Shown here one piece after another: positions 11,051 through 19,964 of a stretch of DNA of 64,000 nt. This DNA comes from Paracerasibacillus soli (GTDB taxonomy: Bacteria > Bacillota > Bacilli > Bacillales > Amphibacillaceae), in assembly GCF_034006335.1 (NCBI RefSeq), contig NZ_JAWDIQ010000002.1; one strand, given 5' to 3'. Below the pieces are notes generated by a model. The model was not told the DNA's origin. It ran no database searches and saw only the letters and a list, made by a program, of their open reading frames with translations. Numbering within the stretch: the stretch's first letter is position 1; every line of letters starts with the position of its first letter. A program made the translations under genes and the position numbers.

Positions 11051-11076
11051 AACGTCTTTATAATTACACCCCACTA

Positions 11077-11667
11077 TTAAGAGGGATACAATTGCACACG
11101 ACCGGCAGAAAGTTGTGCATTAAACTTTGTTGTTAATGCTCGCGTTGCGTTTAGCCCTACATACCAGTCCGCTTCTGAACGTGCAATAGCAGATTCATAT
11201 AAATGTTCATATTGCTTTCCTAGTTTCAAATTTTTGAAGCCATCACGAATTGCTTTGTCTGTTACGGATGAAATCCAAAGACGTTTAACTGGTTTTCTAA
11301 TATGGGCCTTTTCTATAATCCATCGGGCAACTAGTTCCCCTTCACGACCAGCATCTGTCGCAATAATAATTTCCCCAACATCTTTTCGAGTTAATTGCGA
11401 TTTTACAGCATTAAATTGCTTACCTGTTTTCCGAATAACAATTAATTTCATTTCATCTGGAAGCATTGGTAAATCCTCTAACTTCCACGTTTTATATTTA
11501 GGATCATAAGCTTCTGGATCCGCAAGTGTCACAAGATGACCAAGTGCCCACGTTACAATGTATTTATTTCCTTCTAAATAGCCATTTCCTTTACGATTAC
11601 AGCCCAAAACACGGGCAATATCTCGAGCTACTGAAGGTTTTTCAGCTAATACTACGGTTTTACTCAT
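11077..11667 (-). pseudogene. topB: topoisomerase III copy C, truncated after the Toprim/linker
   Basis: The start is ATG 11667 behind AAAGGAATTCAAAT. Unlike copy A, its frame is clean. It covers the Toprim domain (VVLAEKPSVARDIARVLG, IIIATDAGREGELVARW) and reaches LSAGRVQ, after which three unrelated residues and a stop follow. The catalytic tyrosine region (about residue 310 in the family), the gate domains and the zinc ribbon are absent, so strand cleavage is impossible. The sequence is only distantly related to copy A, meaning separate acquisition. A truncated Toprim protein could still be made. Confidence 0.8.
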
Positions 11668-11745
11668 ATTTGAATTCCTTTCCATAAACATAATAAAAAA
11701 ACAGATTCATCTTATATGTTAACTTTAGCATACTTTTTTTATTTA

Positions 11746-11955
11746 CTAAATGAAGACACTTCTAACATTGTCAATTTGAAGATACTGGAATACTCCTATA
11801 TTTGCCTCACCAATAATAGCATTAGACTTTTGTAGCCAATCATCTAACCTACGCATAAAATATAGCGCGTCATCACCGTCTTCGTACTTGAATAGGTAAT
11901 TGGTTCGTTCTAGCAATTCATATTGGATTTTTTCTGAGATGCCACCATGTAGGTT
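11746..11955 (-). pseudogene. hypothetical coding remnant
   Basis: About 65 open codons read KIQYELLERTNYLFKYEDGD, then ALYFMRRLDDWLQKSNAIIG and a stop at 11746. There is no recognisable start; upstream sequence (12000-11960) is interrupted. The family is unknown. Confidence 0.35.
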
Positions 11956-12162
11956 GCAGCCTATACACTCCCGTCTCCACTTCCATACAATAACGTATCA
12001 ATGCCTAAGGTCGTTAACAAGGATAAAAATATATTGATTCTATTTTTTGTACCAACAATTGATAGACGCTACCTAACATTCATTTAAAAATTAGCTTTAT
12101 CTTCATTCTAGTATCATATTTCTTACTCCATTTGAAGAGTCTAATGCAAAGGATTTGGTGAT

Positions 12163-12810
12163 ATGCTTTATTATGCAGGTTTGTTATTTTTGGTTATCGC
12201 AGTAAGTATAGACGGATTTGGTGTCGGAATGACGTATGGAATGAGAAAAATCCGTGTTCCATTTTTAGGTTTATGTATTATCATGTCTTGTTCAGGTGCT
12301 GTCGTACTTTTATCCATGACATTAGGAGATTATTTAAAATCATTTATTTCGCCACATTTAGCTGAAGTTTTTGGTGGGATAATTTTAATTTCCCTCGGGA
12401 TATTTTCTTTCATAAATGCAATCCGTTCACAACGAAACAAAGATAAAGAGGAAACAACAGTCGTTGACAGCATACACGGTAAGGAACAACATGGTAAATT
12501 TAAATCTGTAACCTCGGTATTTTCCACACCTGATAAGGCTGATTTGGATAGATCGGGTATCATTACAGCTGGCGAGGCAACTATTTTAGGTACTGCATTA
12601 GCTATGGATGCTTTTGGTGCAGGATTTGGCGCAGCTATTATTGGCTATGCTCCGTGGTTAACATCCATTCTTATTGCGATTATGAGCGGAGGATTTCTTT
12701 ACACTGGAATTAAGCTCGGCATGATCCTATCTAAAAATAAACGACTGCTAAACCTCGCATTTATAGCCCCTATATTGCTCATTACAATAGGAGTGTTGAA
12801 TATCATATAA
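12163..12810 (+). CDS. ytaF: sporulation membrane protein YtaF (MntP-like)
   Basis: 215 residues, complete. Six hydrophobic segments are arranged as two copies of a three-helix unit, each with a conserved acidic motif (VSIDGFGVGMTYG near residue 15 and ALAMDAFGAGFGAA near 150). A hydrophilic loop of about 60 residues with Lys/Glu-rich sequence separates them. This layout is that of YtaF and the related manganese exporter family MntP. The B. subtilis relative is linked to sporulation, but its transported substrate is not established. Start ATG 12163 follows AAAGGA at a nine-base distance. It is transcribed alone and ends in a strong terminator. Confidence 0.85.
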   Translation: MLYYAGLLFLVIAVSIDGFGVGMTYGMRKIRVPFLGLCIIMSCSGAVVLLSMTLGDYLKSFISPHLAEVFGGIILISLGIFSFINAIRSQRNKDKEETTVVDSIHGKEQHGKFKSVTSVFSTPDKADLDRSGIITAGEATILGTALAMDAFGAGFGAAIIGYAPWLTSILIAIMSGGFLYTGIKLGMILSKNKRLLNLAFIAPILLITIGVLNII

Positions 12811-12869
12811 GCATTCGTTAATGTGAATATCTTTTTAAAAGACTGAAACTACTATAATTGCTGAAGTGA

Positions 12870-12906
12870 CCCGCAAAAGTTAGATTACTATTCTAATTTT
12901 TGCGGG
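12870..12906 (+). terminator. terminator after ytaF
   Basis: The inverted repeat CCCGCAAAAGTTAGA / TCTAATTTTTGCGGG has one mismatch and a seven-base loop, followed by an AT-rich tail. Confidence 0.8.
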
Positions 12907-13090
12907 CAATTTATTTATTCCAATTAAATAAAAATCGTGTCCTTTTATATGTAATCATACATGGAAAGTGTAATAGGTTAGGAGCAACTGCAGTCAAAAC
13001 CCCGATTTATATAATCAGCTAGGGTTGCGAGAGCCCCACTGTTTCCATTCATACAGCAACTACTTATAAAATTCCCTCCACCACTACCTA

Positions 13091-13140
13091 TTGACATCAC
13101 AACTTATTATGTATATATTGTATATAATGTGTATACACAA
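13091..13140 (+). promoter_or_regulatory. promoter and probable GntR operator
   Basis: TTGACA at 13091, 17 bases, then TATATT. Overlapping just downstream lies the perfect palindrome TGTGTATACACA (13128-13139) within a longer imperfect dyad. It probably serves autoregulation by the YtrA-type repressor encoded next. Confidence 0.65.
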
Positions 13141-13163
13141 TACAATTTAATGAGGGATTGCAA

Positions 13164-13541
13164 ATGAATATTTTAATCTCAAACACAAGTAAGGAGCCTC
13201 TTTTCCAACAAATTAAAGAGCAAATTAAAGAACAAATTTTTTCCGGCATTTTAAAAGAGGGAGATGCGCTTCCTTCCATGCGTATTCTAGCTAAGGAATT
13301 AAAGGTCAGTGTTATCACAACCAAACGAGCGTATGAGGAGTTAGAGCAAGATGGTTATGTCGTATCTGCTGTTGGAAAAGGGACATTTATTGCAGGACAG
13401 CAACCGCATGTACTTCGTGAATGGCAAGTGCGTGAATTTGAAAATGACTTAGAACTTATTGTTCAGCGTGGAAAACGAATTGGGTTAACGAAGAAAGAAA
13501 TGATTCATTTACTTGAGATTTATTTTGAGGAGGATATGTGA
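13164..13541 (+). CDS. GntR-family regulator, YtrA subfamily
   Basis: About 126 residues, with start ATG 13164 chosen because GAGGGA sits eight bases upstream. It has the winged-helix DNA-binding domain (PLFQQIKEQIKEQI, ALPSMRILAKELKVS, TTKRAYEELEQDGYV, GKGTFI) and only a short C-terminal dimerisation tail, which defines the YtrA subfamily. These repressors commonly control the ABC transporter directly downstream, as here. The next ATG lies immediately after its stop. Confidence 0.88.
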   Translation: MNILISNTSKEPLFQQIKEQIKEQIFSGILKEGDALPSMRILAKELKVSVITTKRAYEELEQDGYVVSAVGKGTFIAGQQPHVLREWQVREFENDLELIVQRGKRIGLTKKEMIHLLEIYFEEDM

Positions 13542-14393
13542 ATGAATATCGTTGAATTTCACAATGTGGCAAAGAAACGGAAAGATTTTTCAATTGAAAA
13601 CTTATCTTTTTCCATTCCAAATGGATATATTACCGGGTTTATCGGACCAAACGGTAGCGGAAAGACAACAACAATTCAAATGATGATGGATATTTTACAA
13701 ATCGATACAGGAGATATTAAGCTATTTGGCACAAGTCATAAAAATTACCGTATCAAACAAAAAATTGGCTTTGTTTATGATGATTTATATATGTACGAAG
13801 ATTTTACAATTAAAAAAATGAAAGCCTTTATCGCACCACTATATGAAACTTGGAATGAAACACTATTTCAGTCCTATCTTAAAAAATTCCAATTACCTTT
13901 CACGAAAAAATTAAAGCACTTTTCCAAAGGTATGAAAATGAAATGTTCTCTTCTATTCGCTTTATCTCATGAACCGGAGTTTATTATTATGGATGAACCA
14001 ACCGCTGGGCTTGATCCAATCTTTAGACGAGAACTATTGGATATTTTACAAGAGATGATGACACGAGAAAATCAAACTATCTTTTTGTCTAGTCATATTA
14101 CAAATGATTTGGATCGTATTGCTGACTATATCATCTTCATTCATGAGGGAAAAATTTTGCTTCAGGCAAGTATGGAGGAAATCCAAGAACAATATCATAT
14201 TGTAAAAGGCGAACGAAATTTATTAGACGCGGATACAAAAAGGCTATTCATTGGCTTCCAAGATTCAACTGTTGGATTTCAAGCATTGTATCGTGGTGAT
14301 TTAACATTGTTTGATGACGTATCAGATCAGCTGATTTTTGAAAAGGCGACACTAGAAGATATGATTTATTTTATGACAAGAAAGGGGATATAA
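13542..14393 (+). CDS. ABC transporter ATP-binding protein
   Basis: 283 residues. It has Walker A GPNGSGKTT (about residue 37), the signature region FSKGMKMKCSLLFAL (about 128; degenerate SKGM where SGGQ is usual, as seen in YtrB/BcrA-like ATPases), Walker B FIIMDEPTAGLDP and the switch His in LSSHI. Translation starts directly after the GntR stop with GAGGAGG upstream. It should drive the two membrane proteins that follow. The substrate is unknown; related operons respond to cell-envelope stress or peptide antibiotics. Confidence 0.88.
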   Translation: MNIVEFHNVAKKRKDFSIENLSFSIPNGYITGFIGPNGSGKTTTIQMMMDILQIDTGDIKLFGTSHKNYRIKQKIGFVYDDLYMYEDFTIKKMKAFIAPLYETWNETLFQSYLKKFQLPFTKKLKHFSKGMKMKCSLLFALSHEPEFIIMDEPTAGLDPIFRRELLDILQEMMTRENQTIFLSSHITNDLDRIADYIIFIHEGKILLQASMEEIQEQYHIVKGERNLLDADTKRLFIGFQDSTVGFQALYRGDLTLFDDVSDQLIFEKATLEDMIYFMTRKGI

Positions 14394-14399
14394 TTTCCT

Positions 14400-15071
14400 A
14401 TGGTACAAATGATGAAGCGAGATTATATGCTAAATAAAATTTACTTTTTCTTTATATTGATTGGCGTACCTATCCTTTATATTTTTCAATATATCCCTAC
14501 TACAATGTTTATCGTGATGACGCTTGGTTTGGTTTTTAATGTATTTTTCTATGAGGATCGAAATCACGTAACAAGGGCAATAATAAGTATGCCGGTATCG
14601 ACATCGCAAGCTGTTGTTGCTAGATACATTTTTATTACACTTACTGCAGTCTGTAATATGATGTACTTTGCTGCATCTAGTTCCATTATCAAACATTATC
14701 CAAATATTATTGTTGGGAATCCAGCTTCATTTCAGCCATTAACTATTTCGCAAGGGATTCTCACACTTCATATCACGTTCATATTACTTGCGATTTCTTT
14801 ACCTTTTTATTACTATTTTCAATCTGCCTACAAAAGTTTAATCATACAAGGTATAGTCGTATTTTTAAGTACATTAGCTTTTATCATCTTCATCAATTCA
14901 CGGGCATTAGGGGTACTAGCAAATATACCTGATTGGTTCATTGCGAAAGTTATGTTTTTCGTGGAAAATCCGAATATAACCATTGGATTTGGTTTTGTTA
15001 TTTCAATCGCATGTCTCTATCTATCTTATATTATATCTTTTCGATTTTTTACAAAACGAGATATTATCTAA
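14400..15071 (+). CDS. ABC-2 type membrane protein (first permease)
   Basis: 223 residues with about six hydrophobic segments and a conserved short motif FYEDRNHVTRAIISMPVS after the second one, seen in ABC-2 family permeases of GntR-YtrA operons. The start at 14400 follows AAAGGGG; the in-frame ATG at 14409 is an alternative. It ends in FRFFTKRDI, echoed by the second permease (WLFTRKDI), so the two are related and probably form a heterodimer with the ATPase. Confidence 0.8.
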   Translation: MVQMMKRDYMLNKIYFFFILIGVPILYIFQYIPTTMFIVMTLGLVFNVFFYEDRNHVTRAIISMPVSTSQAVVARYIFITLTAVCNMMYFAASSSIIKHYPNIIVGNPASFQPLTISQGILTLHITFILLAISLPFYYYFQSAYKSLIIQGIVVFLSTLAFIIFINSRALGVLANIPDWFIAKVMFFVENPNITIGFGFVISIACLYLSYIISFRFFTKRDII

Positions 15072-15090
15072 TTTGGAAAGGATGGCCAAT

Positions 15091-15747
15091 ATGCTTCAAT
15101 CTATAAAAGCGGATGTCATGTTAAACTCGCCCCTACAATATCTATTAGTTTTTTTCCTTGTAGGGATAACTTACTTTTTAACAAGTACCCCGTCTTTCAT
15201 ATTAATTTTCGCAATCAGCAGCTTTATCATCACGTTATTTTATTATGATCGTAAAAAACATACTGAATCCTTCTTTGTAAGTTTGCCACAGTCTAAATTA
15301 GCAATTGTAGCAAGTAGATATGTCTCTTTTTTTCTAATTTCATTGTCTCTCATTATATTTCAAACTGGACTTGGACATTTATTTTATTTCTTTGATTATC
15401 AAGCTATTTACGTATATGGTTGGAAAGATGTATGTATATTACTTAGTATGAGTGTGAGTATTGCAGCTATCATCATACCGATCTACTTTGCGATTCGTTC
15501 TTTTCTATTCTCGACGGTAGTCGTCATTGTTTTATTCTTTATAGGATTTTATGCTTTCTTGGAAATGTCTACCTATGCACAACCTATTGATGGTTTTATA
15601 CAATTAAATAACTTAGAACCATCCATTATAATCTTACACTACATTCCAACACATCCCATCCTTATTTTATCAAGTGTAAATATAATTTTGCTCATTGCTT
15701 CCATTTACCTTTCAAATTGGCTTTTTACACGAAAAGATATTCGCTAA
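15091..15747 (+). CDS. ABC-2 type membrane protein (second permease)
   Basis: 218 residues. Start ATG 15091 is chosen because GGAAAGG lies nine bases upstream; the longer frame from 14983 overlaps the first permease and is unlikely. About six membrane segments. The motif FYYDRKKHTESFFVSLPQS mirrors the first permease. It completes the four-gene GntR-ATPase-permease-permease unit. No periplasmic or extracellular binding protein is present, as expected for exporters. Confidence 0.8.
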   Translation: MLQSIKADVMLNSPLQYLLVFFLVGITYFLTSTPSFILIFAISSFIITLFYYDRKKHTESFFVSLPQSKLAIVASRYVSFFLISLSLIIFQTGLGHLFYFFDYQAIYVYGWKDVCILLSMSVSIAAIIIPIYFAIRSFLFSTVVVIVLFFIGFYAFLEMSTYAQPIDGFIQLNNLEPSIIILHYIPTHPILILSSVNIILLIASIYLSNWLFTRKDIR

Positions 15748-16277
15748 GGAAATATGTTGACAAATAAATGTTTATATGAGATTATAGTAAGGTTGCTGTA
15801 ACATGTGAGTAGCTGGCATTCTGCATTTGTTTTTGAGGATGCTTATTCACACTGGCGCGACTAAGGGGTCGCAGGGACGTTAGAGTAGGTAGGGCTAACG
15901 TTGCTTAAGTTAGAAAACGAGAGTGGAACTTTTACCGCGGTTAACGTTGACCTTTTTTATGAAGGTCCGATGAAAGTTCTTTATAAAACGTATAAAGAAA
16001 AATATAAAACGCTTCCCATCGTGTCTATGGGAAGTATAAAAATATACTTGTATGTTACATTGAAACAGTAGGGGCCCCTTTATTAGAGGCCCCTTTCCAA
16101 TTTCAAATTGTAAATTTGATACATAGTGCTTTCCATTAGATTTCCATTCACTTTTCAAATCCGATTTCTTTGGTTACCACGTAAAAACTCTTAATCTTCA
16201 ATATTATCAAAGTGAAAACTTGACTTATTATGATTCTTTGCTAGCATAGGAGTTGAATCGAATATAATAATTTTTCT
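15748..16277. other. non-coding interval with several hairpins
   Basis: No convincing gene. Hairpins visible: GCGAC...GTCGC at about 15855-15870, ACGTTAG...CTAACGT at about 15877-15901, CTTCCCAT...ATGGGAAG at about 16013-16035 and AGGGGCC...GGCCCCT at about 16071-16095. The last two could be terminators for the ABC operon. The first two resemble the start of a structured RNA or a repeat fragment. Confidence 0.4.
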
Positions 16278-16362
16278 GCGAGGGGCGCCATATTGGCTGA
16301 GATAAATGTAAATTTAGCACCCTTAGAACCTGATTATTGGTTAGGACCAGCGGAGGGAAGTA
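16278..16362 (+). ncRNA. TPP (THI-box) riboswitch
   Basis: The leader contains the conserved THI elements in order: GAGGGGCGCC, GGCTGAGA, ACCCTTAGAACCTGAT, TTGGTTAGGACCAGCG and GAGGGAA. These form the thiamine-pyrophosphate-binding three-way junction. It lies 105 bases before tenA and should shut off tenA when TPP is plentiful. Confidence 0.93.
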
Positions 16363-16422
16363 GATTTTTCTTAAAATAGCTTTGCGCCCTATTTGTGCAC
16401 CTTGCTTTATTTTGTAATGCTT

Positions 16423-16459
16423 CCTTCTACTAGTCTTTAGAAAAAAAGATTAGAGGAGG
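16423..16459 (+). promoter_or_regulatory. hairpin covering the tenA ribosome-binding site
   Basis: CCTTCTACTAGTCTTT can pair with AAAGATTAGAGGAGG, burying the AGGAGG at 16454-16459. This is a likely expression platform acting on translation. I infer it from pairing only; the alternative anti-sequestor was not worked out. Confidence 0.5.
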
Positions 16460-16467
16460 ATTTTTTT

Positions 16468-17172
16468 ATGCAGTTTACTGATCAATTGAAGATGGCTACA
16501 AAAGATAGCTGGGAACAAAGTTTGAATCATCCATTTGTTCAAGGGATTGTAAGAGGAGATTTACCGCTAGATACTTTTAAGTATTATATTTTACAAGACA
16601 TTTATTACTTAAAACATTACGGTAAAATTCATGCGATTGCGGCTTCACAAGCAGATGACTTTAAACTAACAGCAATTTTGGCGAAAAAAGCAAGCTCTAC
16701 TGCTGAAGCTGAATTAACGGTTCACAATGAACACGCAGCAATTTTAAATATCACGCAAGACGAGGTGGGAAACTTTAAACCTGCTCCGACAGCTTACGCA
16801 TATACATCTCATTTATACCGTGCGACAATGTCCGGGAACTTAGCTCATACTGTCGCGGCAATGCTACCTTGTTATTGGCTATATGCTGACATAGGTAAGA
16901 AAAATGAAAACGCTACACCTGAACCGGATATTTATCGTAATTGGATTAAAATGTATGCAAGCGACTGGTTTCAAGATGCAACAAGCGAAATGATTGACAT
17001 GTTAAATACACTTGTTGCAGACATGAATGAAAAGGAGAAAGAAAAAGTAAAAGAACAATTTGTTATTGCAAAAGAATACGAACTCCATTTCTGGAAATGT
17101 CTTACACAAAGGAAACATGGTTATCCAATAAAAAATATACTTGAATATAAGATCAGGGAATCTAATAGTTAG
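16468..17172 (+). CDS. tenA: aminopyrimidine aminohydrolase / thiaminase II TenA
   Basis: 234 residues, full length. TenA hydrolyses 4-amino-5-aminomethyl-2-methylpyrimidine to the hydroxymethyl form, salvaging degraded thiamine in the cytoplasm. Visible features are the N-terminal helix (FTDQLKMATKDSWEQ, HPFVQGI), YILQDIYYLKHY and the active-site Cys in AAMLPCYWLYADIG (about residue 135), with a C-terminal Glu region (KEYELHFWK). The TPP riboswitch upstream confirms the pathway. It is followed by its own terminator and so stands alone, separate from other thi genes. Confidence 0.95.
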   Translation: MQFTDQLKMATKDSWEQSLNHPFVQGIVRGDLPLDTFKYYILQDIYYLKHYGKIHAIAASQADDFKLTAILAKKASSTAEAELTVHNEHAAILNITQDEVGNFKPAPTAYAYTSHLYRATMSGNLAHTVAAMLPCYWLYADIGKKNENATPEPDIYRNWIKMYASDWFQDATSEMIDMLNTLVADMNEKEKEKVKEQFVIAKEYELHFWKCLTQRKHGYPIKNILEYKIRESNS

Positions 17173-17300
17173 TACTTTAAGTAACTGCGGTGTATGTTAT
17201 GTGTTGAGGTTGGTAGGCTATAGAAGCCACACTCGCAAAAAGCGAAAAATTCTACAGAAGCGATATTTTAGCACTTAATCAGACGGGAGTATGTCTAAAA

Positions 17301-17329
17301 AAATAAGCTGGTGATAGGCCAGCTTATTT
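17301..17329 (+). terminator. terminator after tenA
   Basis: Perfect 11-bp stem AAATAAGCTGG / CCAGCTTATTT with a seven-base loop, A-run before and T-rich sequence after. Confidence 0.85.
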
Positions 17330-17377
17330 CTATTTGTTCTGCGTTTTGATTATAACCTAACATGTAGTTATTTACGC

Positions 17378-17524
17378 TTACGCTTGTTTTTTCTTACCAT
17401 CTAGGTTAAGAAATTCACTTTCCTCTGAGATCTCCACATCATGTTTTGGGCTCGTGTCATACTTATTCGCGATATTTTTCTGTTTTCCTTTATCTCTTCG
17501 ACGATTTTTATTTTCCTCAGACAT
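17378..17524 (-). CDS. small hydrophilic protein
   Basis: 48 residues. ATG 17524 is chosen because AAAGGAGG lies eight bases upstream; the longer frame has no such signal. The product is highly charged (MSEENKNRRRDKGKQKN at the start, GKKKQA at the end), without hydrophobic segments. It resembles the small charged proteins common in spore formers, but I do not recognise a family. Confidence 0.6.
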   Translation of the reverse strand: MSEENKNRRRDKGKQKNIANKYDTSPKHDVEISEESEFLNLDGKKKQA

Positions 17525-17685
17525 CGTAATAGCCTCCTTTGCATGTTTACTATGTCCTTTTATAACGAAAATTATTATTTTACCAATAGATGATAGCGTA
17601 AAGTATCTCATAATATGGTGTGGACGCAAATTCACTTTTTATACAGAATATCAAATTGATCCTAAAAAGCCCGAATTTCCCCATT

Positions 17686-17724
17686 AAAAAAAGAGCACAC
17701 TTTAATATTACATGCACTCTTTTT
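17686..17724. terminator. weak bidirectional terminator
   Basis: AAAAAAAGAG pairs with CTCTTTTT across a 22-base loop. It lies just downstream of the minus-strand membrane gene at 17747 and could end its transcript. Confidence 0.5.
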
Positions 17725-17746
17725 CCATTCATATTTACTTCATTAT

Positions 17747-18031
17747 TTAAGCAGTTGCACCTTGGAATGAATCGACAATGGAAGTAATAATAAATCCAAT
17801 TGCAGATGCAAATAGGAAAGCTATTCCCCAGCCACCGAGGCCTGCCCCCATAATTGTTACCTTTCCAATCACGGTTGGAATTGTTACTAATATAATACCA
17901 GTACCAAAAATAACCATTGCAGGGTAATAAGGTAAGTATTTTGCTTTGCCTGCAGCTTTTGTTAAGACAATTCCAATTAAAACTAATACCGCAGCCATTA
18001 CTGCCCCTATGATGACAACAGACTGTACCAA
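17747..18031 (-). CDS. small membrane protein, three predicted helices
   Basis: 94 residues. It starts with TTG at 18031, preceded by GAGGTGATACT. There are three hydrophobic segments (SVVIIGAVMAAVLVLIGIVL; PAMVIFGTGIILVTIPTVIG; GWGIAFLFASAIGFIITSIV) with a short basic loop after the first (TKAAGKAKYLPYY). The family is not recognised with certainty. It has no operon partners; the nearest genes are on separate transcripts. Confidence 0.65.
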   Translation of the reverse strand: MVQSVVIIGAVMAAVLVLIGIVLTKAAGKAKYLPYYPAMVIFGTGIILVTIPTVIGKVTIMGAGLGGWGIAFLFASAIGFIITSIVDSFQGATA

Positions 18032-18445
18032 AGTATCACCTCATAATTATTCTATGTATTAATGATATTTCACTCCTTATAGTCTACATTTTCAAGTTGA
18101 TAAAGTCAATAAAAACAAGGTATGCACGTTGTTTATGCTAAAAGCTATCTTGAAAAACATAGTAATTGTTTCGAATTATTTGAATACAATTGAAGTAAAG
18201 TATATTATTTGGTCTCATACACATACCCCACCACGTTGTATAAAGCCCATAACCTAAGTTCCGTCATTTTGTAAACGATTACATCATAAGGAGATGATAA
18301 AAAAATAATAGCATTTACTTGTTAACTCGTCATTTATAACAACACTTCATGGCCAGGTAGCGCCAATGCATGAAGTGAACACGAAATGAAAGATCAACAA
18401 ATCACGTGAAAAAAATCTATTCTTTAAAGGGAGGGAATCTTTAGT
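18032..18445 (+). promoter_or_regulatory. long leader of the symporter gene with cre site and hairpin
   Basis: TGTAAACGATTACA at 18270-18283 matches the catabolite-responsive element consensus at every position, so CcpA control is likely. Downstream, CACTTCATG (18343-18351) and CATGAAGTG (18369-18377) form a perfect 9-bp stem with a 17-base loop, possibly an operator or leader structure. No other gene is visible in the interval. Confidence 0.65.
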
Positions 18446-19648
18446 ATGAAGAAGCATTTTATTTACCAAATTATTGGCGCCTTTATATTAGCTATAATTG
18501 TTGGGGTCATCTTTGGTGATAACTCAAAATACGTACAACCACTTGGCGATTTATTTTTAAGACTTATTAAATTTATCATCGTTCCTTTAATTCTTTCTAC
18601 TATTGTTGTCGGTGTAACTGGTGCTGGTGATGTAAAAAAACTAGGTCGCCTAGGTGGTAAAACAATTACGTATTATCTTGTAACGAGTTTCATTGCTATC
18701 TCACTTGGAATTTTAGCTGGAATTATTTTTTCTCCAGGAACTGGAACAGATTTAAACGTAGAATCTACAACGACGGAAGTAAATGAAACAGAAGGTGTCA
18801 TCCAAACCTTGTTGAACATTGTACCAACAAACCCGATTGAATCTTTAATGACTGGCGATATGCTGCAAATTATTTTCTTTGCCATATTTTTAGGAATTGG
18901 CATCACCCTTGTTGGTGAAAAGGCAATACCTGTGCAGCGCTTTTTTGATGGGTTAGCAGAAGTGATGTATAAGATTACTGGCATTGTGATGAAATTAGTT
19001 CCGCTTGGGATTTTCGGACTACTTACACCAATTGTTGGTGCATATGGGTTATCTGTATTAATGCCACTAATGAAATTAATCATAGCTATGCTTGTCGCAT
19101 GTATCGTTCATGCAGGAGTAGTCTATTCTGTTGCAGTTAAATCTTTAGGGAAAATGAATCCATTACAATTTTTCAAAGGGATATTCCCTGCTGCTACTGT
19201 AGCGTTCAGTACGTGCTCCAGTTCAGGAACACTGCCTGTTACAATGAAAAATACCGAAGAAAACCTTGGTGTATCAAAAGAGACTTCTAGTTTTGTGCTA
19301 CCACTTGGCGCAACAATTAATATGGATGGAACCGCCATTTATCAAGGAATTTCGGTTATGTTTATCGCGCAATACTTTGGTACGGGATTAACATTTGCGC
19401 AGCTCCTCACTGTTGCCCTAGTTGCAACACTTGCATCTATCGGTACTGCCGGTGTACCAGGTGCTGGATTAATTATGCTAACGATGGTTTTAACAGCTGT
19501 TAATCTACCGCTAGAGGGGATTGCATTAATTGCTGGAATTGATCGGATTTTAGATATGATGCGGACATCCGTGAATATTGTTGGAGATGCATCAGCTGCA
19601 GTTGTCGTGGAGCAATCAGAACGAAAATATGATTCCGTTGCATCATAA
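18446..19648 (+). CDS. dicarboxylate/amino acid:cation symporter (DAACS family)
   Basis: 400 residues, complete, with AAAGGGAGGGAATCTTTAGT before the ATG. It is a sodium- or proton-coupled importer of glutamate, aspartate or C4-dicarboxylates in the cytoplasmic membrane. Eight helices and two re-entrant loops are expected. Diagnostic motifs are the serine-rich FSTCSSSGTLPVT (about residue 255), GATINMDGTAIYQG (about 290; the NMDGT motif binds substrate and Na+) and AGIDRILDMMRTSVNIVGDA near the end. It is monocistronic, with a perfect cre site upstream and a terminator downstream. The exact substrate cannot be told from sequence. Confidence 0.92.
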   Translation: MKKHFIYQIIGAFILAIIVGVIFGDNSKYVQPLGDLFLRLIKFIIVPLILSTIVVGVTGAGDVKKLGRLGGKTITYYLVTSFIAISLGILAGIIFSPGTGTDLNVESTTTEVNETEGVIQTLLNIVPTNPIESLMTGDMLQIIFFAIFLGIGITLVGEKAIPVQRFFDGLAEVMYKITGIVMKLVPLGIFGLLTPIVGAYGLSVLMPLMKLIIAMLVACIVHAGVVYSVAVKSLGKMNPLQFFKGIFPAATVAFSTCSSSGTLPVTMKNTEENLGVSKETSSFVLPLGATINMDGTAIYQGISVMFIAQYFGTGLTFAQLLTVALVATLASIGTAGVPGAGLIMLTMVLTAVNLPLEGIALIAGIDRILDMMRTSVNIVGDASAAVVVEQSERKYDSVAS

Positions 19649-19760
19649 TATTGGATTTTGTATTATATTGTCGTCTTCGTAAAGTGAAACAACAACGGGC
19701 TTCCTTTTGCCGACATAAGGAATTGTAAGCCTCGTATGCAAAACTTTACAAGGGAGATTT

Positions 19761-19787
19761 GGGTTAACATTTTGTTAGCCCTTTTTT
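19761..19787 (+). terminator. terminator after the symporter
   Basis: GGGTTAAC / GTTAGCCC stem (one G-U type mismatch) followed by CTTTTTTATT. Confidence 0.75.
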
Positions 19788-19964
19788 ATTATTTAGGAGA
19801 CATTTTTTAAAGAAGGCACGGAAAATATCCGGGTTTAAGTTCTGCCCTATTAATTTTGCGAAATATTACAAGGTCATATTTTTTTGCTTGCAGGATATTG
19901 TAAGTTATTTGTCGAATGTTACAAGGGTTAGGGCTTGCGAATTTAGTCGTGGGAGTCTCAAACA

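Noticed and set aside
15910..16158. 82-codon minus-strand frame
   Set aside because: It spans two hairpins, has no ribosome site and a low-complexity composition.
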